Assembly (NCBI RefSeq): GCF_022701255.1
Contig: NZ_CP031705.1
Span: 6,200,001-6,264,000 of the forward strand
Source of the DNA: Microcoleus vaginatus HSN003
GTDB lineage: Bacteria; Cyanobacteriota; Cyanobacteriia; Cyanobacteriales; Microcoleaceae
DNA length: 64,000 nucleotides
Direction: 5' to 3'
Shown: piece by piece, positions 17,925 through 27,241 of the stretch
How the letters are laid out: each line of letters begins with the position of its first letter
Numbering within the stretch: position 1 is the stretch's first letter
Notes under the pieces: model-generated
What the model was told of the DNA's origin: nothing
Seen by the model: only the letters and a program-made list of their open reading frames with translations
The model's database searches: none
Program-made: the position numbers and the translations under genes

Positions 17925-18870
17925 GATTGACTCTCCATTGTTTGACAGCACTTTGCAATGTCTGCGGCAGCCACTTATCATACTGAGGATAAACAGGCAA
18001 ACGCTTTACAAGTTGCCATCCCGAGGCTGCTAAAATTTCTGTTAAAGTTTGGTGTTGCAGGTGAGGATAATCGGGATTAACTTCATCGCGCGGCCCAATT
18101 CCTCCTAAATCTCTAGCACCTGCTTCTAAACAAGCCAGCAATATGTCTGGCTGTGCAACTAAATTTGGCGGAATTTGCAGCCTGATTTCAGATGGTAAAA
18201 TGCTGCGGGCGATCGCAATTACTTCGGGCATTTTTGTAGCATCAAAAACTTCACCGTCCCAACTTTGCTGATTTCCCGGACTGTGTGGCTGGAGGATAAC
18301 TTCTTGAATGTGATTGTAACGCGAATGAATGCGGGCGATCGCCTCTAATGTCTCCACCCAATCTGCCTCACTTTCCCCAATTCCCAGCAGCAAACCAGTT
18401 GTAAACGGAATCTTCAATTCCCCGGCCCATTCTAACTGTTGCAGCCGCAGCGCCGGCACTTTACTCGGTGCGTGTCGGTGAACCGTTTGTAACAAATGCG
18501 GGGCAAGCTGTTCTAGCATCAGCCCCATCGATACATTCACCTCTTTTAACTGTGCCATCTCCTCAAAGCTGAGCGGCCCCACATTAGTATGCGGCAAAAA
18601 TCCCAAAGCAAGCGCCAGTTCGCACAAATCGTAAATCCGCTGCAACCAAGCTTTTCGCCGTTGACTGTGAGGATGTACCTCGCCGCTGAGGATGAGAATT
18701 TCAATTACACCTTGAGTTTGCAGGAACTTGAGCTGTTTTTCCGCTTCTGGTAGCGTCAGCCAAGGACTTTGCAGGGGTTCTGCCCGAAAATTGCAATACG
18801 TGCAGCGGTTAAAACACTCGTAAGTAGGAACCAGAGTATAAGCAGGGCTGTAGGTGACGGTGCGGGACAT
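17917..18870 (-). CDS. cofG: FO synthase subunit 1, CofG (radical SAM)
   Basis: 317 aa radical SAM enzyme with the [4Fe-4S] motif ECFNRCTYCNFR (CxxxCxxC, residues about 19-26), EILILSGEVHP, NVSMGLMLEQL and HSRYNHIQEVILQPH, all matching CofG. With CofH it makes 7,8-didemethyl-8-hydroxy-5-deazariboflavin (FO); in cyanobacteria FO is the antenna chromophore of some photolyases. No cofH lies in the window. The ATG start MSRTVTYSPAYTLVPT matches the family start. It diverges from psbA across 361 bp. Confidence 0.93.
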   Translation of the reverse strand: MSRTVTYSPAYTLVPTYECFNRCTYCNFRAEPLQSPWLTLPEAEKQLKFLQTQGVIEILILSGEVHPHSQRRKAWLQRIYDLCELALALGFLPHTNVGPLSFEEMAQLKEVNVSMGLMLEQLAPHLLQTVHRHAPSKVPALRLQQLEWAGELKIPFTTGLLLGIGESEADWVETLEAIARIHSRYNHIQEVILQPHSPGNQQSWDGEVFDATKMPEVIAIARSILPSEIRLQIPPNLVAQPDILLACLEAGARDLGGIGPRDEVNPDYPHLQHQTLTEILAASGWQLVKRLPVYPQYDKWLPQTLQSAVKQWRVNRF

Positions 18871-19016
18871 TCCTTGGGATTTTTATCGATCGGACTTGTG
18901 CAACAACATATATATGTCAATGGGAGTTTTGCGGTTGGCGATCGCAACCCTTCATCTATCTTAACCCTGACACAAGTCCGGAATCTCGTTGTCCAGGTAG
19001 ATTATGAGTATTCTTC

Positions 19017-19040
19017 ATTGGTGGGCGATCGTCCACCAAT
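19017..19040. repeat. Hairpin ATTGGTGG/CCACCAAT in the cofG-psbA spacer
   Basis: A perfect 8-bp stem around GCGATCGT. The rest of the spacer 18871-19231 holds no gene on either strand; the + strand ORF crossing it has no family features. Confidence 0.5.
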
Positions 19041-19137
19041 TCCGCATTCAGCTTCTCAAATCCTTATACACCAAGCCTTTGGTCTTTTAAAAAGCATAAT
19101 TTATGACACCTATAAGAAAAACTGTTATTAAAAGGTC

Positions 19138-19166
19138 TTTACAAACTGAAATAAAAGCTTTATGTT
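19138..19166 (+). promoter_or_regulatory. psbA promoter
   Basis: TTTACA (19138-19143), 17 bp, TATGTT (19161-19166), the spacing and -35 form known for cyanobacterial psbA genes. It gives a 5' leader of about 60 nt before the ATG at 19232. A second TTTACATG at 19169-19176, preceded 10 bp earlier by TTTATGTT, resembles a weak HLR1 (RpaB) box overlapping the start region. Confidence 0.65.
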
Positions 19167-19231
19167 TATTTACATGGCGGAACACAAAGCCGTCACGAAC
19201 ATTGAAAACAAAATAAAGCAATCATAAACAA

Positions 19232-20314
19232 ATGACAACAACCTTACAGCAGCGCGAAAGCGCCAATGTCTGGGAACGCTTTTGTGAGTGGGTAACAAGC
19301 ACAGACAACCGGATTTACATCGGTTGGTTCGGCGTCTTGATGATTCCCACCTTGCTCAGCGCCACCATCTGCTACATCATCGCCTTCATCGCTGCCCCTC
19401 CAGTGGACATCGACGGCATCCGTGAACCAGTAGCAGGTTCCTTAATGTACGGTAACAACATCATCACAGGTGCTGTTGTTCCTTCATCCAACGCCATCGG
19501 CCTTCACTTCTACCCAATCTGGGAAGCAGCTTCCCTCGATGAGTGGTTGTACAACGGCGGCCCCTACCAATTGGTAGTATTTCACTTCCTCATCGGCATC
19601 TTCTGCTACATGGGTCGTGAATGGGAACTGTCCTACCGCTTAGGTATGCGTCCTTGGATCTGCGTCGCTTACTCTGCACCAGTTGCAGCAGCAACCGCAG
19701 TATTCTTGATCTACCCAATTGGTCAAGGTTCCTTCTCTGACGGTATGCCTTTGGGTATCTCCGGTACATTCAACTTCATGATCGTGTTCCAAGCAGAGCA
19801 CAACATCCTGATGCACCCGTTCCACATGTTGGGAGTTGCTGGTGTCTTCGGTGGTTCTTTGTTCTCCGCAATGCACGGTTCTCTCGTTACTTCCTCTTTG
19901 GTTCGTGAAACAACCGAAACCGAATCGCAAAACTACGGTTACAAATTCGGTCAAGAAGAAGAAACCTACAACATCGTTGCAGCCCACGGCTACTTCGGTC
20001 GTTTGATTTTCCAATACGCTTCATTCAACAACAGCCGTTCTTTGCACTTCTTGTTAGGTGCATGGCCAGTTGTCGGTATCTGGTTTACCGCTTTGGGTAT
20101 TTCCACGATGGCCTTCAACTTGAACGGTTTCAACTTCAACCAATCGATTATCGACTCTCAAGGTCGCGTTATCAATACTTGGGCTGATGTGATTAACCGC
20201 GCTAACTTGGGTATGGAAGTAATGCACGAGCGCAATGCTCACAACTTCCCGCTTGACTTGGCTGCTAGTGAAGTCACCCCAGTAGCAATGGTTGCTCCTT
20301 CTATCAATGGCTAA
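19232..20314 (+). CDS. psbA: Photosystem II reaction centre protein D1 (Glu130 form)
   Basis: 360 aa, complete. Key residues are in place: TyrZ at 161, Asp170, Glu189, His190, His198 (P680 ligand), His215, and His332, Glu333, His337, Asp342 and Ala344 of the Mn4CaO5 site. A 16-residue tail after Ala344 would be removed by CtpA. Residue 130 is Glu (CYMGREWELS), the variant associated with high-light D1 isoforms. Five transmembrane helices in the thylakoid. The codon use (CGT, GGT, TTC rich) is that of a highly expressed gene. Strong promoter upstream and hairpin terminator downstream, so monocistronic. Confidence 0.99.
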   Translation: MTTTLQQRESANVWERFCEWVTSTDNRIYIGWFGVLMIPTLLSATICYIIAFIAAPPVDIDGIREPVAGSLMYGNNIITGAVVPSSNAIGLHFYPIWEAASLDEWLYNGGPYQLVVFHFLIGIFCYMGREWELSYRLGMRPWICVAYSAPVAAATAVFLIYPIGQGSFSDGMPLGISGTFNFMIVFQAEHNILMHPFHMLGVAGVFGGSLFSAMHGSLVTSSLVRETTETESQNYGYKFGQEEETYNIVAAHGYFGRLIFQYASFNNSRSLHFLLGAWPVVGIWFTALGISTMAFNLNGFNFNQSIIDSQGRVINTWADVINRANLGMEVMHERNAHNFPLDLAASEVTPVAMVAPSING

Positions 20315-20330
20315 GTTTTAGTTTTTGATT

Positions 20331-20368
20331 AACAAAAAGCGCTCCTAGAAATAGGGGCGCTTTTTGTT
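20331..20368 (+). terminator. psbA rho-independent terminator
   Basis: AACAAAAAGCGCTCCTA pairs with TAGGGGCGCTTTTTGTT across a short loop, ending in a T-run, 17 bp after the stop codon. Classic intrinsic terminator. Confidence 0.9.
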
Positions 20369-20462
20369 TGGGGAAAAATTTTAGAGACTTTATTCTGATA
20401 TCTCGTCGGGTAAAATAACCGTTATAACTGACATCTTGTACCATTATTAATAAGGGTTTCAC

Positions 20463-20530
20463 TGACGGGCAGGATGCCCACCCCACAAGAAGAAATATAC
20501 TCTTTGTGGCACAGGCAAGATGCCTATTAT
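20463..20530. repeat. Dispersed GGGCAGGATGCCC repeat, copy A
   Basis: About 65 bp with two small palindromes (GGGCAGGATGCCC and AGGCAAGATGCCT) joined by a CCCCACAAG and CTTTGTGG stretch. The same element occurs inverted at 35257-35325 and in part at 62330-62355. The remaining spacer up to cbiET (20531-20695) carries an AACTAAT heptamer array at about 20655-20697 and no gene. Confidence 0.7.
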
Positions 20531-20695
20531 TGAGAATTGTGCCAAATGTCAGTTAGAAATTTTGTAGTCAATAATTCAGTACCACAGAGTTTTATGAGGA
20601 ATGAATTCCTCACTCTAAATCAATTTTAGTCGGGTTGTTCGAGCGGAAATAATATAATTAACAACTAATAATTAATAACTAATAACTAATAACTA

Positions 20696-21964
20696 ATGAC
20701 TATTGAGTTTGAGCATTCCGATGCAGCCGGAAATGAGATTAGCAGTAAGGATTCAATGCACAAATGGCTTTCGGTGGTGGGGATTGGCGAAGATGGACTT
20801 TCGGGGCTGGGCCCGATCGCCCGACAACTACTCGATCGATCTCAAGTCGTTGTCGGCGGTGCCCGTCACCTCGCAATGCTACCAACCGACGACACCCGCG
20901 AACAATTGGTTTGGGCTTCGCCGATACAAGCAACAGTCGATCAAATCATCCGCCGCCGGGGACAGTCTGTCTGCGTGCTAGCCAGCGGCGATCCGATGTG
21001 TCACGGAATTGGGGTAACGCTGTCGCGCCAGATTCCCATTTCCGAAATGACTGTGATTCCCGCAGCATCGGCTTTTAGTCTTGCTTGCGCCCGTTTGGGC
21101 TGGCCACTAGCCCAAATTGAGACTTTCAGTTTGACAAATCGCCCGATCGCATCGATCGCCCTTGCTTTGTCGCCGGGGGCGCGCTTGCTGGTGTTGAGCG
21201 CGGACAGACACACGCCGGGAAAGGTGGCACAATTGTTGACGCAGCGGGGGTTTGCCAGCAGTTTGATGACCGTGTTTGAGCGGATGGGAGGGAACTCGGA
21301 ACGGCGGATCGAGGGGGTAGCAGCAGCCTGGAATGCAGCGGATTTGGCGGATTTGAACACGATCGCGATCGCAGTTGCAGCCGATCGAGAAACTCTTATC
21401 CTCCCCCGAACTGCGGGTTTGCCGGATGCTGCTTATCGCCACGACGGACAACTTACCAAGCGGGAGGTTAGAGCCGTTACTCTGTCAACGTTAGCTCCGA
21501 TTCCGGGTGAGTTGCTGTGGGATGTGGGCGCGGGGTGCGGCTCGATCGCGATCGAATGGATGCGGAGTCATCCTCGGTGCAGGGCGATCGCGATCGAACG
21601 CCATCCGACTAGATTGCAATACATCGCTGAAAATGCCTCGACTTTCGGCGTTCCCGAACTCGAAATCGTTGCGGGAGAAGCGCCGGAAGCCCTGACAAAT
21701 TTGCCTCAACCGAATGCTATTTTCATCGGCGGCGGTGTCACTGCAGAAGCTGTGTTGGAAACTTGCTGGAATGCTTTAGGTGAAGGCGGCCGATTAGTTG
21801 TTAATGCGGTGACAGTTGAGAGCGAGTTTAAAGTTTTGCAATGGCACGATCGTTATGGTGGAGAACTAATTAGAATTGGGATTCAGCGAGTAGGGGCGAT
21901 CGGCTCTTTTCTCGGCTGGAAACCGCTGGCACCGATTATGCAGTGGGCGGCAGTTAAAAGGTAA
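20696..21964 (+). CDS. cbiET: Precorrin-6Y C5,15-methyltransferase/decarboxylase, CbiE-CbiT fusion (CobL-like)
   Basis: 422 aa fusion. The N-terminal CbiE domain (about 20-220) is a tetrapyrrole methylase with VVGIGEDGLSGLGP, VVGGARHLAML, ASGDPMCHGIG and IPAASAFSLACARLGWP. The C-terminal CbiT domain (about 225-422) is a Rossmann SAM methyltransferase with REVRAVTLSTLAPIPGELLW and WDVGAGCGSIAIEW. Together they methylate C5 and C15 and decarboxylate the ring C acetate in corrin synthesis. No other cobalamin gene and no cobalamin riboswitch is visible nearby. ATG at 20696; an internal ATG at 20756 (MHKWLSVVGIG) is an alternative start closer to the domain. Confidence 0.93.
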   Translation: MTIEFEHSDAAGNEISSKDSMHKWLSVVGIGEDGLSGLGPIARQLLDRSQVVVGGARHLAMLPTDDTREQLVWASPIQATVDQIIRRRGQSVCVLASGDPMCHGIGVTLSRQIPISEMTVIPAASAFSLACARLGWPLAQIETFSLTNRPIASIALALSPGARLLVLSADRHTPGKVAQLLTQRGFASSLMTVFERMGGNSERRIEGVAAAWNAADLADLNTIAIAVAADRETLILPRTAGLPDAAYRHDGQLTKREVRAVTLSTLAPIPGELLWDVGAGCGSIAIEWMRSHPRCRAIAIERHPTRLQYIAENASTFGVPELEIVAGEAPEALTNLPQPNAIFIGGGVTAEAVLETCWNALGEGGRLVVNAVTVESEFKVLQWHDRYGGELIRIGIQRVGAIGSFLGWKPLAPIMQWAAVKR

Positions 21965-22028
21965 AAAAGGTGAGAAAAGTAGTATAATATCCAACATAAA
22001 GATATTATCCAATAATTGCAAAGTAATC

Positions 22029-22823
22029 GTGACTGAAGAGAACCTATACCTCAAAAGATTCCTAGACCCGATAAAACTTTGCAGACGCTACAAGCCCAAA
22101 TTCGGGCTAGGCAATAGAGAGGAAGGATTGGATCTGGCACGGTTCTTATTAATCTACGGAGCTGATCCTTTTTACTCATGGATTGGTCTTGATTCAGATT
22201 TGATGTACGCTGCTCACAAAGCCGCTGGTGGCATGACCTCGGTTTATCGACAAATTGGGAAAGGTTGTGAAAATTTATTCAGACAAATAATAATCGATCG
22301 AGCAGGATACGAAGACCCCAAATATGCCATGTGGTCTTACGTTGCGAAGACCAAAAACGACAAGGACAAAACTTTGTCGTTGGATGCTCGGCTAGAACTG
22401 AGCGAAATTCAAAATCTTGAGGTTAGAGAAAGAGTTATTCAGTGGATAGCGGACTACAGCAGTTCTCTTAATGTTCCTGCCCCAGCAAAGGGAGCCGTAT
22501 TTGAAGTTCGGCAGGGATACAAAAGTAAAGACAGCAAGAGACAAAATGGTGACATAGATAATATTGCTGTTGCTTGGGCAAACGGCTACCTGCCAGTCTT
22601 TGCAATTTTTTCTTCTCAGATTGATGTCGATTTAGTACTACGCTATCGAAACAGCCGTGGAGGAATGCTGATTGGCACAACATCGGGCAGCAATCAAATT
22701 TCGCTGTTTGTTTTTTCCCAGCAAATTTTAGGCTATGATTTGGCAGATTTTTTTCGCCGAAACTCTGAGGCAATCAAAAGCGAGATTTACACCACATTGG
22801 CAGTTTTACTAAGTGCAGACTGA
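22029..22823 (+). CDS. Probable type II restriction endonuclease (unassigned family)
   Basis: 264 aa, GTG start 64 bp after the previous gene. I do not recognise the family by name. Residues 157-176 read VFEVRQGYKSKDSKRQNGD, with Glu159, Arg161, Lys166 and Asp169 arranged like the catalytic part of a PD-(D/E)XK nuclease, followed by a beta strand (LPVFAIFSSQIDV). Its stop codon overlaps by one base the start of a DNA methyltransferase gene, the classic layout of a restriction-modification operon. The coding is AT-rich without HIP1 octamers, unlike neighbouring cbiET and cphA, which suggests transfer. The endonuclease call rests mainly on context. Confidence 0.65.
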   Translation: MTEENLYLKRFLDPIKLCRRYKPKFGLGNREEGLDLARFLLIYGADPFYSWIGLDSDLMYAAHKAAGGMTSVYRQIGKGCENLFRQIIIDRAGYEDPKYAMWSYVAKTKNDKDKTLSLDARLELSEIQNLEVRERVIQWIADYSSSLNVPAPAKGAVFEVRQGYKSKDSKRQNGDIDNIAVAWANGYLPVFAIFSSQIDVDLVLRYRNSRGGMLIGTTSGSNQISLFVFSQQILGYDLADFFRRNSEAIKSEIYTTLAVLLSAD

Positions 22824-24049
22824 TGTCATCTACTATTCAACAAAGATCTGACTATACTTTCAAAGCTAATCGCAATCTTGGGCGGCATGGGTGGCTTCGA
22901 CTTACTCCGGCCTATGGCGTGAAACTTGTGGAAAAGCTTTTGGCTTTTGTTGAGAGAGAGTCAATTATTCTTGACCCTTTCTCTGGTACAGCTACAACAG
23001 GACTTGTTGCTGCTCAACAAGGAAACCAAGCATTCGCGTTTGATATCAACCCGTTTCTTATTTGGCTTGGGAACGCTAAATACAGAAACTATGATAAAGA
23101 CTGCTTAATAGATGTTTTTAAAAAGGTACAACTAGCTTTAGAGGAATATAGAAGTTTAATATCTCAAGACAATTGGACACCACCAATATTTAACATTGAA
23201 CGTTGGTGGTCTAGTTACACGCTAAAACTTCTTGCCTCATTGCGAATCGCTTTAGTAAACCAATTCGGAGAACCTGAAGATAATGAGAGTTATGATATCG
23301 TTTGGATTGCGTTCTGTCGTTTAATAATTGAAACTTCATCAGCAGCTTTTAATCATATTTCCATGTCATTTAATGCCACAGTCATTTATCATAAAAGTGA
23401 AGGCATAGAAGAGCTTTTTTTTGAAATTATAAAATTTATATCGAAGTCTGCTGAGAATACTATTATTGGTACTGCTAAGGTGTTGAAAGTAGATGCTCGT
23501 AACATAGCTGGTTTAGGTAATATCAAAGTCGATAAAGTAATAACTTCCCCACCTTACCCAAATCGGATCAGCTATATTCGTGAACTTCGTCCATATATGT
23601 ACTGGACAAAGTTTTTAAACGAAGCAAAAGAAGCAGGTGAGATGGATTGGTTAGCCATTGGTGGAACATGGGGCATTGCAACTAGCCGTCTCAACTCCTG
23701 GCAAATACAGGAAAAAAGCCTACCGGAGCAAATATTCTCAACTGTAGAAAAGATAAGAATGTCGGGTGGGAAAAATGCACCTCTTTTGGCAACTTACGTC
23801 CTAAAATACTTTCATGATATGCACTTACATTTGAGTTCTCTTAGATCTATTTTGGCAGACGATGCGGAACTACACTACATTGTTGGCAATTCAACATTTT
23901 TTGGCAACATGGTTGCTACAGAGGCGTTACTTTCTGAATCTATGCGCCTTCTTGGATACTCAAATATTCACTCTGAAATTATTAGGAAACGGAACTCTAA
24001 CAAAGCATTGTATGAATATTGTATTTCCGCAACTTGGTCAGTACGTTGA
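22823..24049 (+). CDS. DNA methyltransferase (SPPY type, likely N4-cytosine)
   Basis: 408 aa. SAM-binding motif I DPFSGTATTGLVA begins at residue 51, and catalytic motif IV TSPPYPNRISYIREL has Ser242-Pro-Pro-Tyr245. SPPY is the form usual for N4-cytosine enzymes. Motif I precedes motif IV with about 180 residues between, where a target-recognition region would lie. Near the C terminus YIVGNS resembles another conserved motif. Overlaps the upstream gene by one base, so the two are coupled. AT-rich. The pair probably protects and cuts a specific site; the site cannot be predicted here. Confidence 0.85.
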   Translation: MSSTIQQRSDYTFKANRNLGRHGWLRLTPAYGVKLVEKLLAFVERESIILDPFSGTATTGLVAAQQGNQAFAFDINPFLIWLGNAKYRNYDKDCLIDVFKKVQLALEEYRSLISQDNWTPPIFNIERWWSSYTLKLLASLRIALVNQFGEPEDNESYDIVWIAFCRLIIETSSAAFNHISMSFNATVIYHKSEGIEELFFEIIKFISKSAENTIIGTAKVLKVDARNIAGLGNIKVDKVITSPPYPNRISYIRELRPYMYWTKFLNEAKEAGEMDWLAIGGTWGIATSRLNSWQIQEKSLPEQIFSTVEKIRMSGGKNAPLLATYVLKYFHDMHLHLSSLRSILADDAELHYIVGNSTFFGNMVATEALLSESMRLLGYSNIHSEIIRKRNSNKALYEYCISATWSVR

Positions 24050-24127
24050 TGTAAGTTGATAAATTTGTCTATCGTTTGTTCAATGGTCAAAAAACTCCGA
24101 AAAAATAGTATTAATTTAAACAAAAAT

Positions 24128-24158
24128 AGGTTGGGTTTAACAGAAGTAAACCCAACCT
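24128..24158. terminator. Hairpin between convergent methyltransferase and cphA genes
   Basis: AGGTTGGGTTTA and TAAACCCAACCT form a perfect 12-bp stem with a 7-nt loop, 78 bp after one stop and 25 bp after the other. It could end both transcripts. GGTTGGGTTT hairpins are also a common cyanobacterial repeat. Confidence 0.65.
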
Positions 24159-24182
24159 ATTAATTAAATGAGACTTAATAGT

Positions 24183-26903
24183 TTAGCCTTGATTCACCAC
24201 AGTCGGTTTTAAACTTTCCTGTGACTTCGATCGATCTAAAGCATTTTGAACTTCCACAGATTCCTTAATCGGTTTCCGGGCTTCAATTAAAGTCAAAGCT
24301 TTGTTGACACTTTCAGGTAAAATCACTACCAAACTGCCGGCCGGCGCCTCATCTAAAGCTTTGTTAACAGCCGTTGTTTCGTCGAGAATCAACTCGTATT
24401 CAACTTTAGATTTGTCTACGGTTCCTGCAGAAATCGCCTCTGAAATTCCCTGGCAAATTAACTTTGCCACCGTACCGGGTTCTCGCCCGCGCCTCTCAAG
24501 ATCTTCCTTGACAATAATGCGATCGAACATTTCGGCCGAAAGTTTGCCCAGCGTGACAAAATCTTCATCTCGTCGGTCTCCGGGGGCACCTACTACCCCT
24601 ATCCGCCGTCCCGGCCAATTCAGCACGAAACTGCCCAAAGCTTTGTAACTGTGGGGGTTGTGGGCGTAGTCCAGCAAAGCGTGATAGTTGCCCAAATTAA
24701 ACAAATTCATCCTTCCGGGAGTTTGACCGACGGATGCTTGGAAGCTTGACAAAGCCGATCGAATATCTTCTATTTTCACTCCTTGGGCAAAAGCCGCCAA
24801 ACAAGCTGCTAAAGCATTGGCAATCATAAACGGCGCGCGCCCGCCCATCGTCAGCGGCACGTTCACAGCCTGCTCAATTCTCAGCGTCCAATCGCCTTTC
24901 AATATCGACAAATACCCATTTTCGTAAATCGCTGCCAGCCCGCCAGCAGCGGTATGTTTGGCAACCAGTTCGTTGTCCGGGTTCATCGAAAAATATGCAA
25001 TTTGAGCCTTGACACGCTGCGCCATTTGTGATACGAGCGGGTCGTCGGCATTCAAAACTGCATAGCCTTTTGGCATTACCGACTCGACGAGAACGCTCTT
25101 GAGTTTGGCAAGTTGTTCCACGGTGTCGATGTCGCCAATTCCCAAGTGATCTGCCGCGACGTTCAAGACGACGCCGACATCGCACTGATCGAAGCCGAGG
25201 CCCGATCGCAAAATTCCGCCTCTAGCCGTTTCCAGCACCGCCACTTCCACAGTCGGGTCAGACAAAATCAATTGAGCACTCTGCGGCCCGGTATTGTCTC
25301 CGGTTTCTACCAAATAATCGCCGATGTAAGTGCCGTCGGTAGTCGTGTAGCCAGTAATCTGACCGGTCTGCTTGACAATATGGGCAAGCAGGCGAGTCGT
25401 TGTAGTTTTGCCGTTGGTTCCCGTTACCGCTAAAATCGGCACCCGGCTGGGTTGAGGCGAGGGGAAGAGCATATCGAAGACCGCGCCGGCGACGTTGCGG
25501 GGTAAACCTTGACTCGGGGCGACGTGCATTCTGAAACCCGGTGCTGCGTTGACTTCGACGATGACGCCGTTGACATCGCGCAGGGGTTGGGAGATGTCGG
25601 GAGTTACTACGTCAATGCCGGCGATGTCCAAACCGATAATTTTGGCGACTCTAGAAAACAGCCAGACGTTTTCTGGGTGGATTTCGTCGGTGCGATCGAC
25701 TGCAATGCCACCGGTACTCAAGTTTGCTGTGGCGCGCAAAAATACTCTTTCGCCGGCGGGCACTACCGAGTCCATCGCGTATCCTTGTTTCTGCAGCAAA
25801 TCCAGGCACAATTTGTCGATCGTGATCCGGGTGAGCACGTTGTCGTGTCCGTCTCCTCGCTGCGGGTCGCGGTTTACTTCTTCAATAAGCTGTTCTACTG
25901 TAAACTTGCCGTTGCCCACGACGTTAGCCGGGACTCGTTCTGCGACTGCTATGACTTGCCCGTTGACTACCAATACTCGGTGGTCACGGCCGACGTAATA
26001 GCGCTCGACAATGACGCTTTTTGTTTTTGATGCCGCGCTGGCTAAGTCATAGGCTTCTTCTGCTGTTTCCCAGGAATTGATGTCGATCGTAATGCCGCGG
26101 CCGTGGTTGCCGTCTAGGGGTTTGAGGACGATCGGATAACCCCCGACATCTTCGATCGCCCCTTGCAGTTCATCCAAATAATTAATCACCGTCCCTCTGG
26201 GAACCGGTACGCCGGCGCTGGCTAGGATATTTTTGGTACCTTCCTTATCGCAGGCGAGTTCTACCCCCAAAACTCCCGTGCGGTTGCTCAGAGTTGCCTG
26301 AATCCGCTTTTGGTGAACCCCATAGCCGAGTTGAATCATAAACCGGGCGCTCAATGGTATCCAAGGAATACCACGCGCTTCTGCTTCCTTAATCAGTGTT
26401 TCCGTGCTCGGCCCCAGGGCCGCCGACGCAGCAAACTCTCTCAAGTCTCTCAAATCTTGAACTAATTCTGCTGTTGGATAATAACCAGTAGCGGCAATGC
26501 TCTGGCACATCCGCACGCCTGCCCGGGCTGCATAGCGACCGGCTTGTTCGTTTTGATACTCGATTACTACTTGGTAAATGCCTGGGGTCGCAGTTTCGCG
26601 GGTACGGCCGAACCCGACCGGCATTCCTGCCATTTCCTGAAGTTCTAGGGCGACGTGTTCGATTACGTGTCCCATCATTGTGCCTTCTTTGACCCGTTGC
26701 AGGAATCCTCCCTGATGGCCTGGAGAACAGTGATGGTCGTTCAAACTCGGAAGTGCGGCGATCAACCCTTCGTAGAAGCCAGGTATTTCCGATGTGGTTT
26801 TATCTGCCCACTCCTCTAAATCCAGACGCATCAGGACGAGTTTCTGGCGTCGGATGCTCCAGTAGTTGGGGCCGCGTAAGGTCTGAATTTTAAGTATTTT
26901 CAT
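24183..26903 (-). CDS. cphA: Cyanophycin synthetase
   Basis: 906 aa, full length. The N-terminal domain (about 1-160) is followed by an ATP-grasp domain (about 215-470; YPIVLKPLDGNHGRGI, EVNAAPGFRMH) and a Mur-ligase-like domain with P-loop TGTNGKTTTTRL (about residue 495) and AHNPHSYKAL. It polymerises Asp and Arg into multi-L-arginyl-poly-L-aspartate, the nitrogen store of cyanobacteria. It lies 338 bp downstream of cphB on the same strand, so the two are probably expressed together or from nearby promoters. ATG at 26903. Confidence 0.98.
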   Translation of the reverse strand: MKILKIQTLRGPNYWSIRRQKLVLMRLDLEEWADKTTSEIPGFYEGLIAALPSLNDHHCSPGHQGGFLQRVKEGTMMGHVIEHVALELQEMAGMPVGFGRTRETATPGIYQVVIEYQNEQAGRYAARAGVRMCQSIAATGYYPTAELVQDLRDLREFAASAALGPSTETLIKEAEARGIPWIPLSARFMIQLGYGVHQKRIQATLSNRTGVLGVELACDKEGTKNILASAGVPVPRGTVINYLDELQGAIEDVGGYPIVLKPLDGNHGRGITIDINSWETAEEAYDLASAASKTKSVIVERYYVGRDHRVLVVNGQVIAVAERVPANVVGNGKFTVEQLIEEVNRDPQRGDGHDNVLTRITIDKLCLDLLQKQGYAMDSVVPAGERVFLRATANLSTGGIAVDRTDEIHPENVWLFSRVAKIIGLDIAGIDVVTPDISQPLRDVNGVIVEVNAAPGFRMHVAPSQGLPRNVAGAVFDMLFPSPQPSRVPILAVTGTNGKTTTTRLLAHIVKQTGQITGYTTTDGTYIGDYLVETGDNTGPQSAQLILSDPTVEVAVLETARGGILRSGLGFDQCDVGVVLNVAADHLGIGDIDTVEQLAKLKSVLVESVMPKGYAVLNADDPLVSQMAQRVKAQIAYFSMNPDNELVAKHTAAGGLAAIYENGYLSILKGDWTLRIEQAVNVPLTMGGRAPFMIANALAACLAAFAQGVKIEDIRSALSSFQASVGQTPGRMNLFNLGNYHALLDYAHNPHSYKALGSFVLNWPGRRIGVVGAPGDRRDEDFVTLGKLSAEMFDRIIVKEDLERRGREPGTVAKLICQGISEAISAGTVDKSKVEYELILDETTAVNKALDEAPAGSLVVILPESVNKALTLIEARKPIKESVEVQNALDRSKSQESLKPTVVNQG

Positions 26904-27241
26904 GGTAGTTAGAGGGGTATGGGGCGCGAACTCTTATAGATAATTGGAGCATTTATTCAATTTCGATCTAGATTGCTCGATCGACTGTTCGCTGCGAACA
27001 GTTTGGGAGTGAATTTCCAGTTATGGGCTACTCCCTTGAAAATTCATGCCCGTGCGATCGGCTAGAAACCTGTACAGGTCAATGGTACGCAAAAACTCGA
27101 AGCCCGAAGCTAGAATTTTCTGTCGTTCGGCCTCCTGGCGTCAGCCCGTGGCTGCTTCGGAATCTATTCTATTGTTGTATCCATGATTCGGCCGGAATGC
27201 CGCCTAATTTCTGCCGAATCAATGACAAGAGATGTTCTACG
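26904..27241. other. 338-bp cphB-cphA spacer
   Basis: No gene seen; the + strand ORF in it has no family features. It holds a perfect hairpin ACTGTTCGCTGCGAACAGT at 26984-27002 near the cphA end. The hairpin and spacer length suggest cphA can be transcribed separately from cphB. Confidence 0.5.

Noticed and set aside
18769..19131. + strand ORF of 120 aa before psbA
   Set aside because: Half of it is the shadow of cofG and the rest is spacer with a hairpin.
20315..20695. Cobalamin riboswitch before cbiET
   Set aside because: No B12-box-like sequence is visible; the spacer holds a terminator and repeats.
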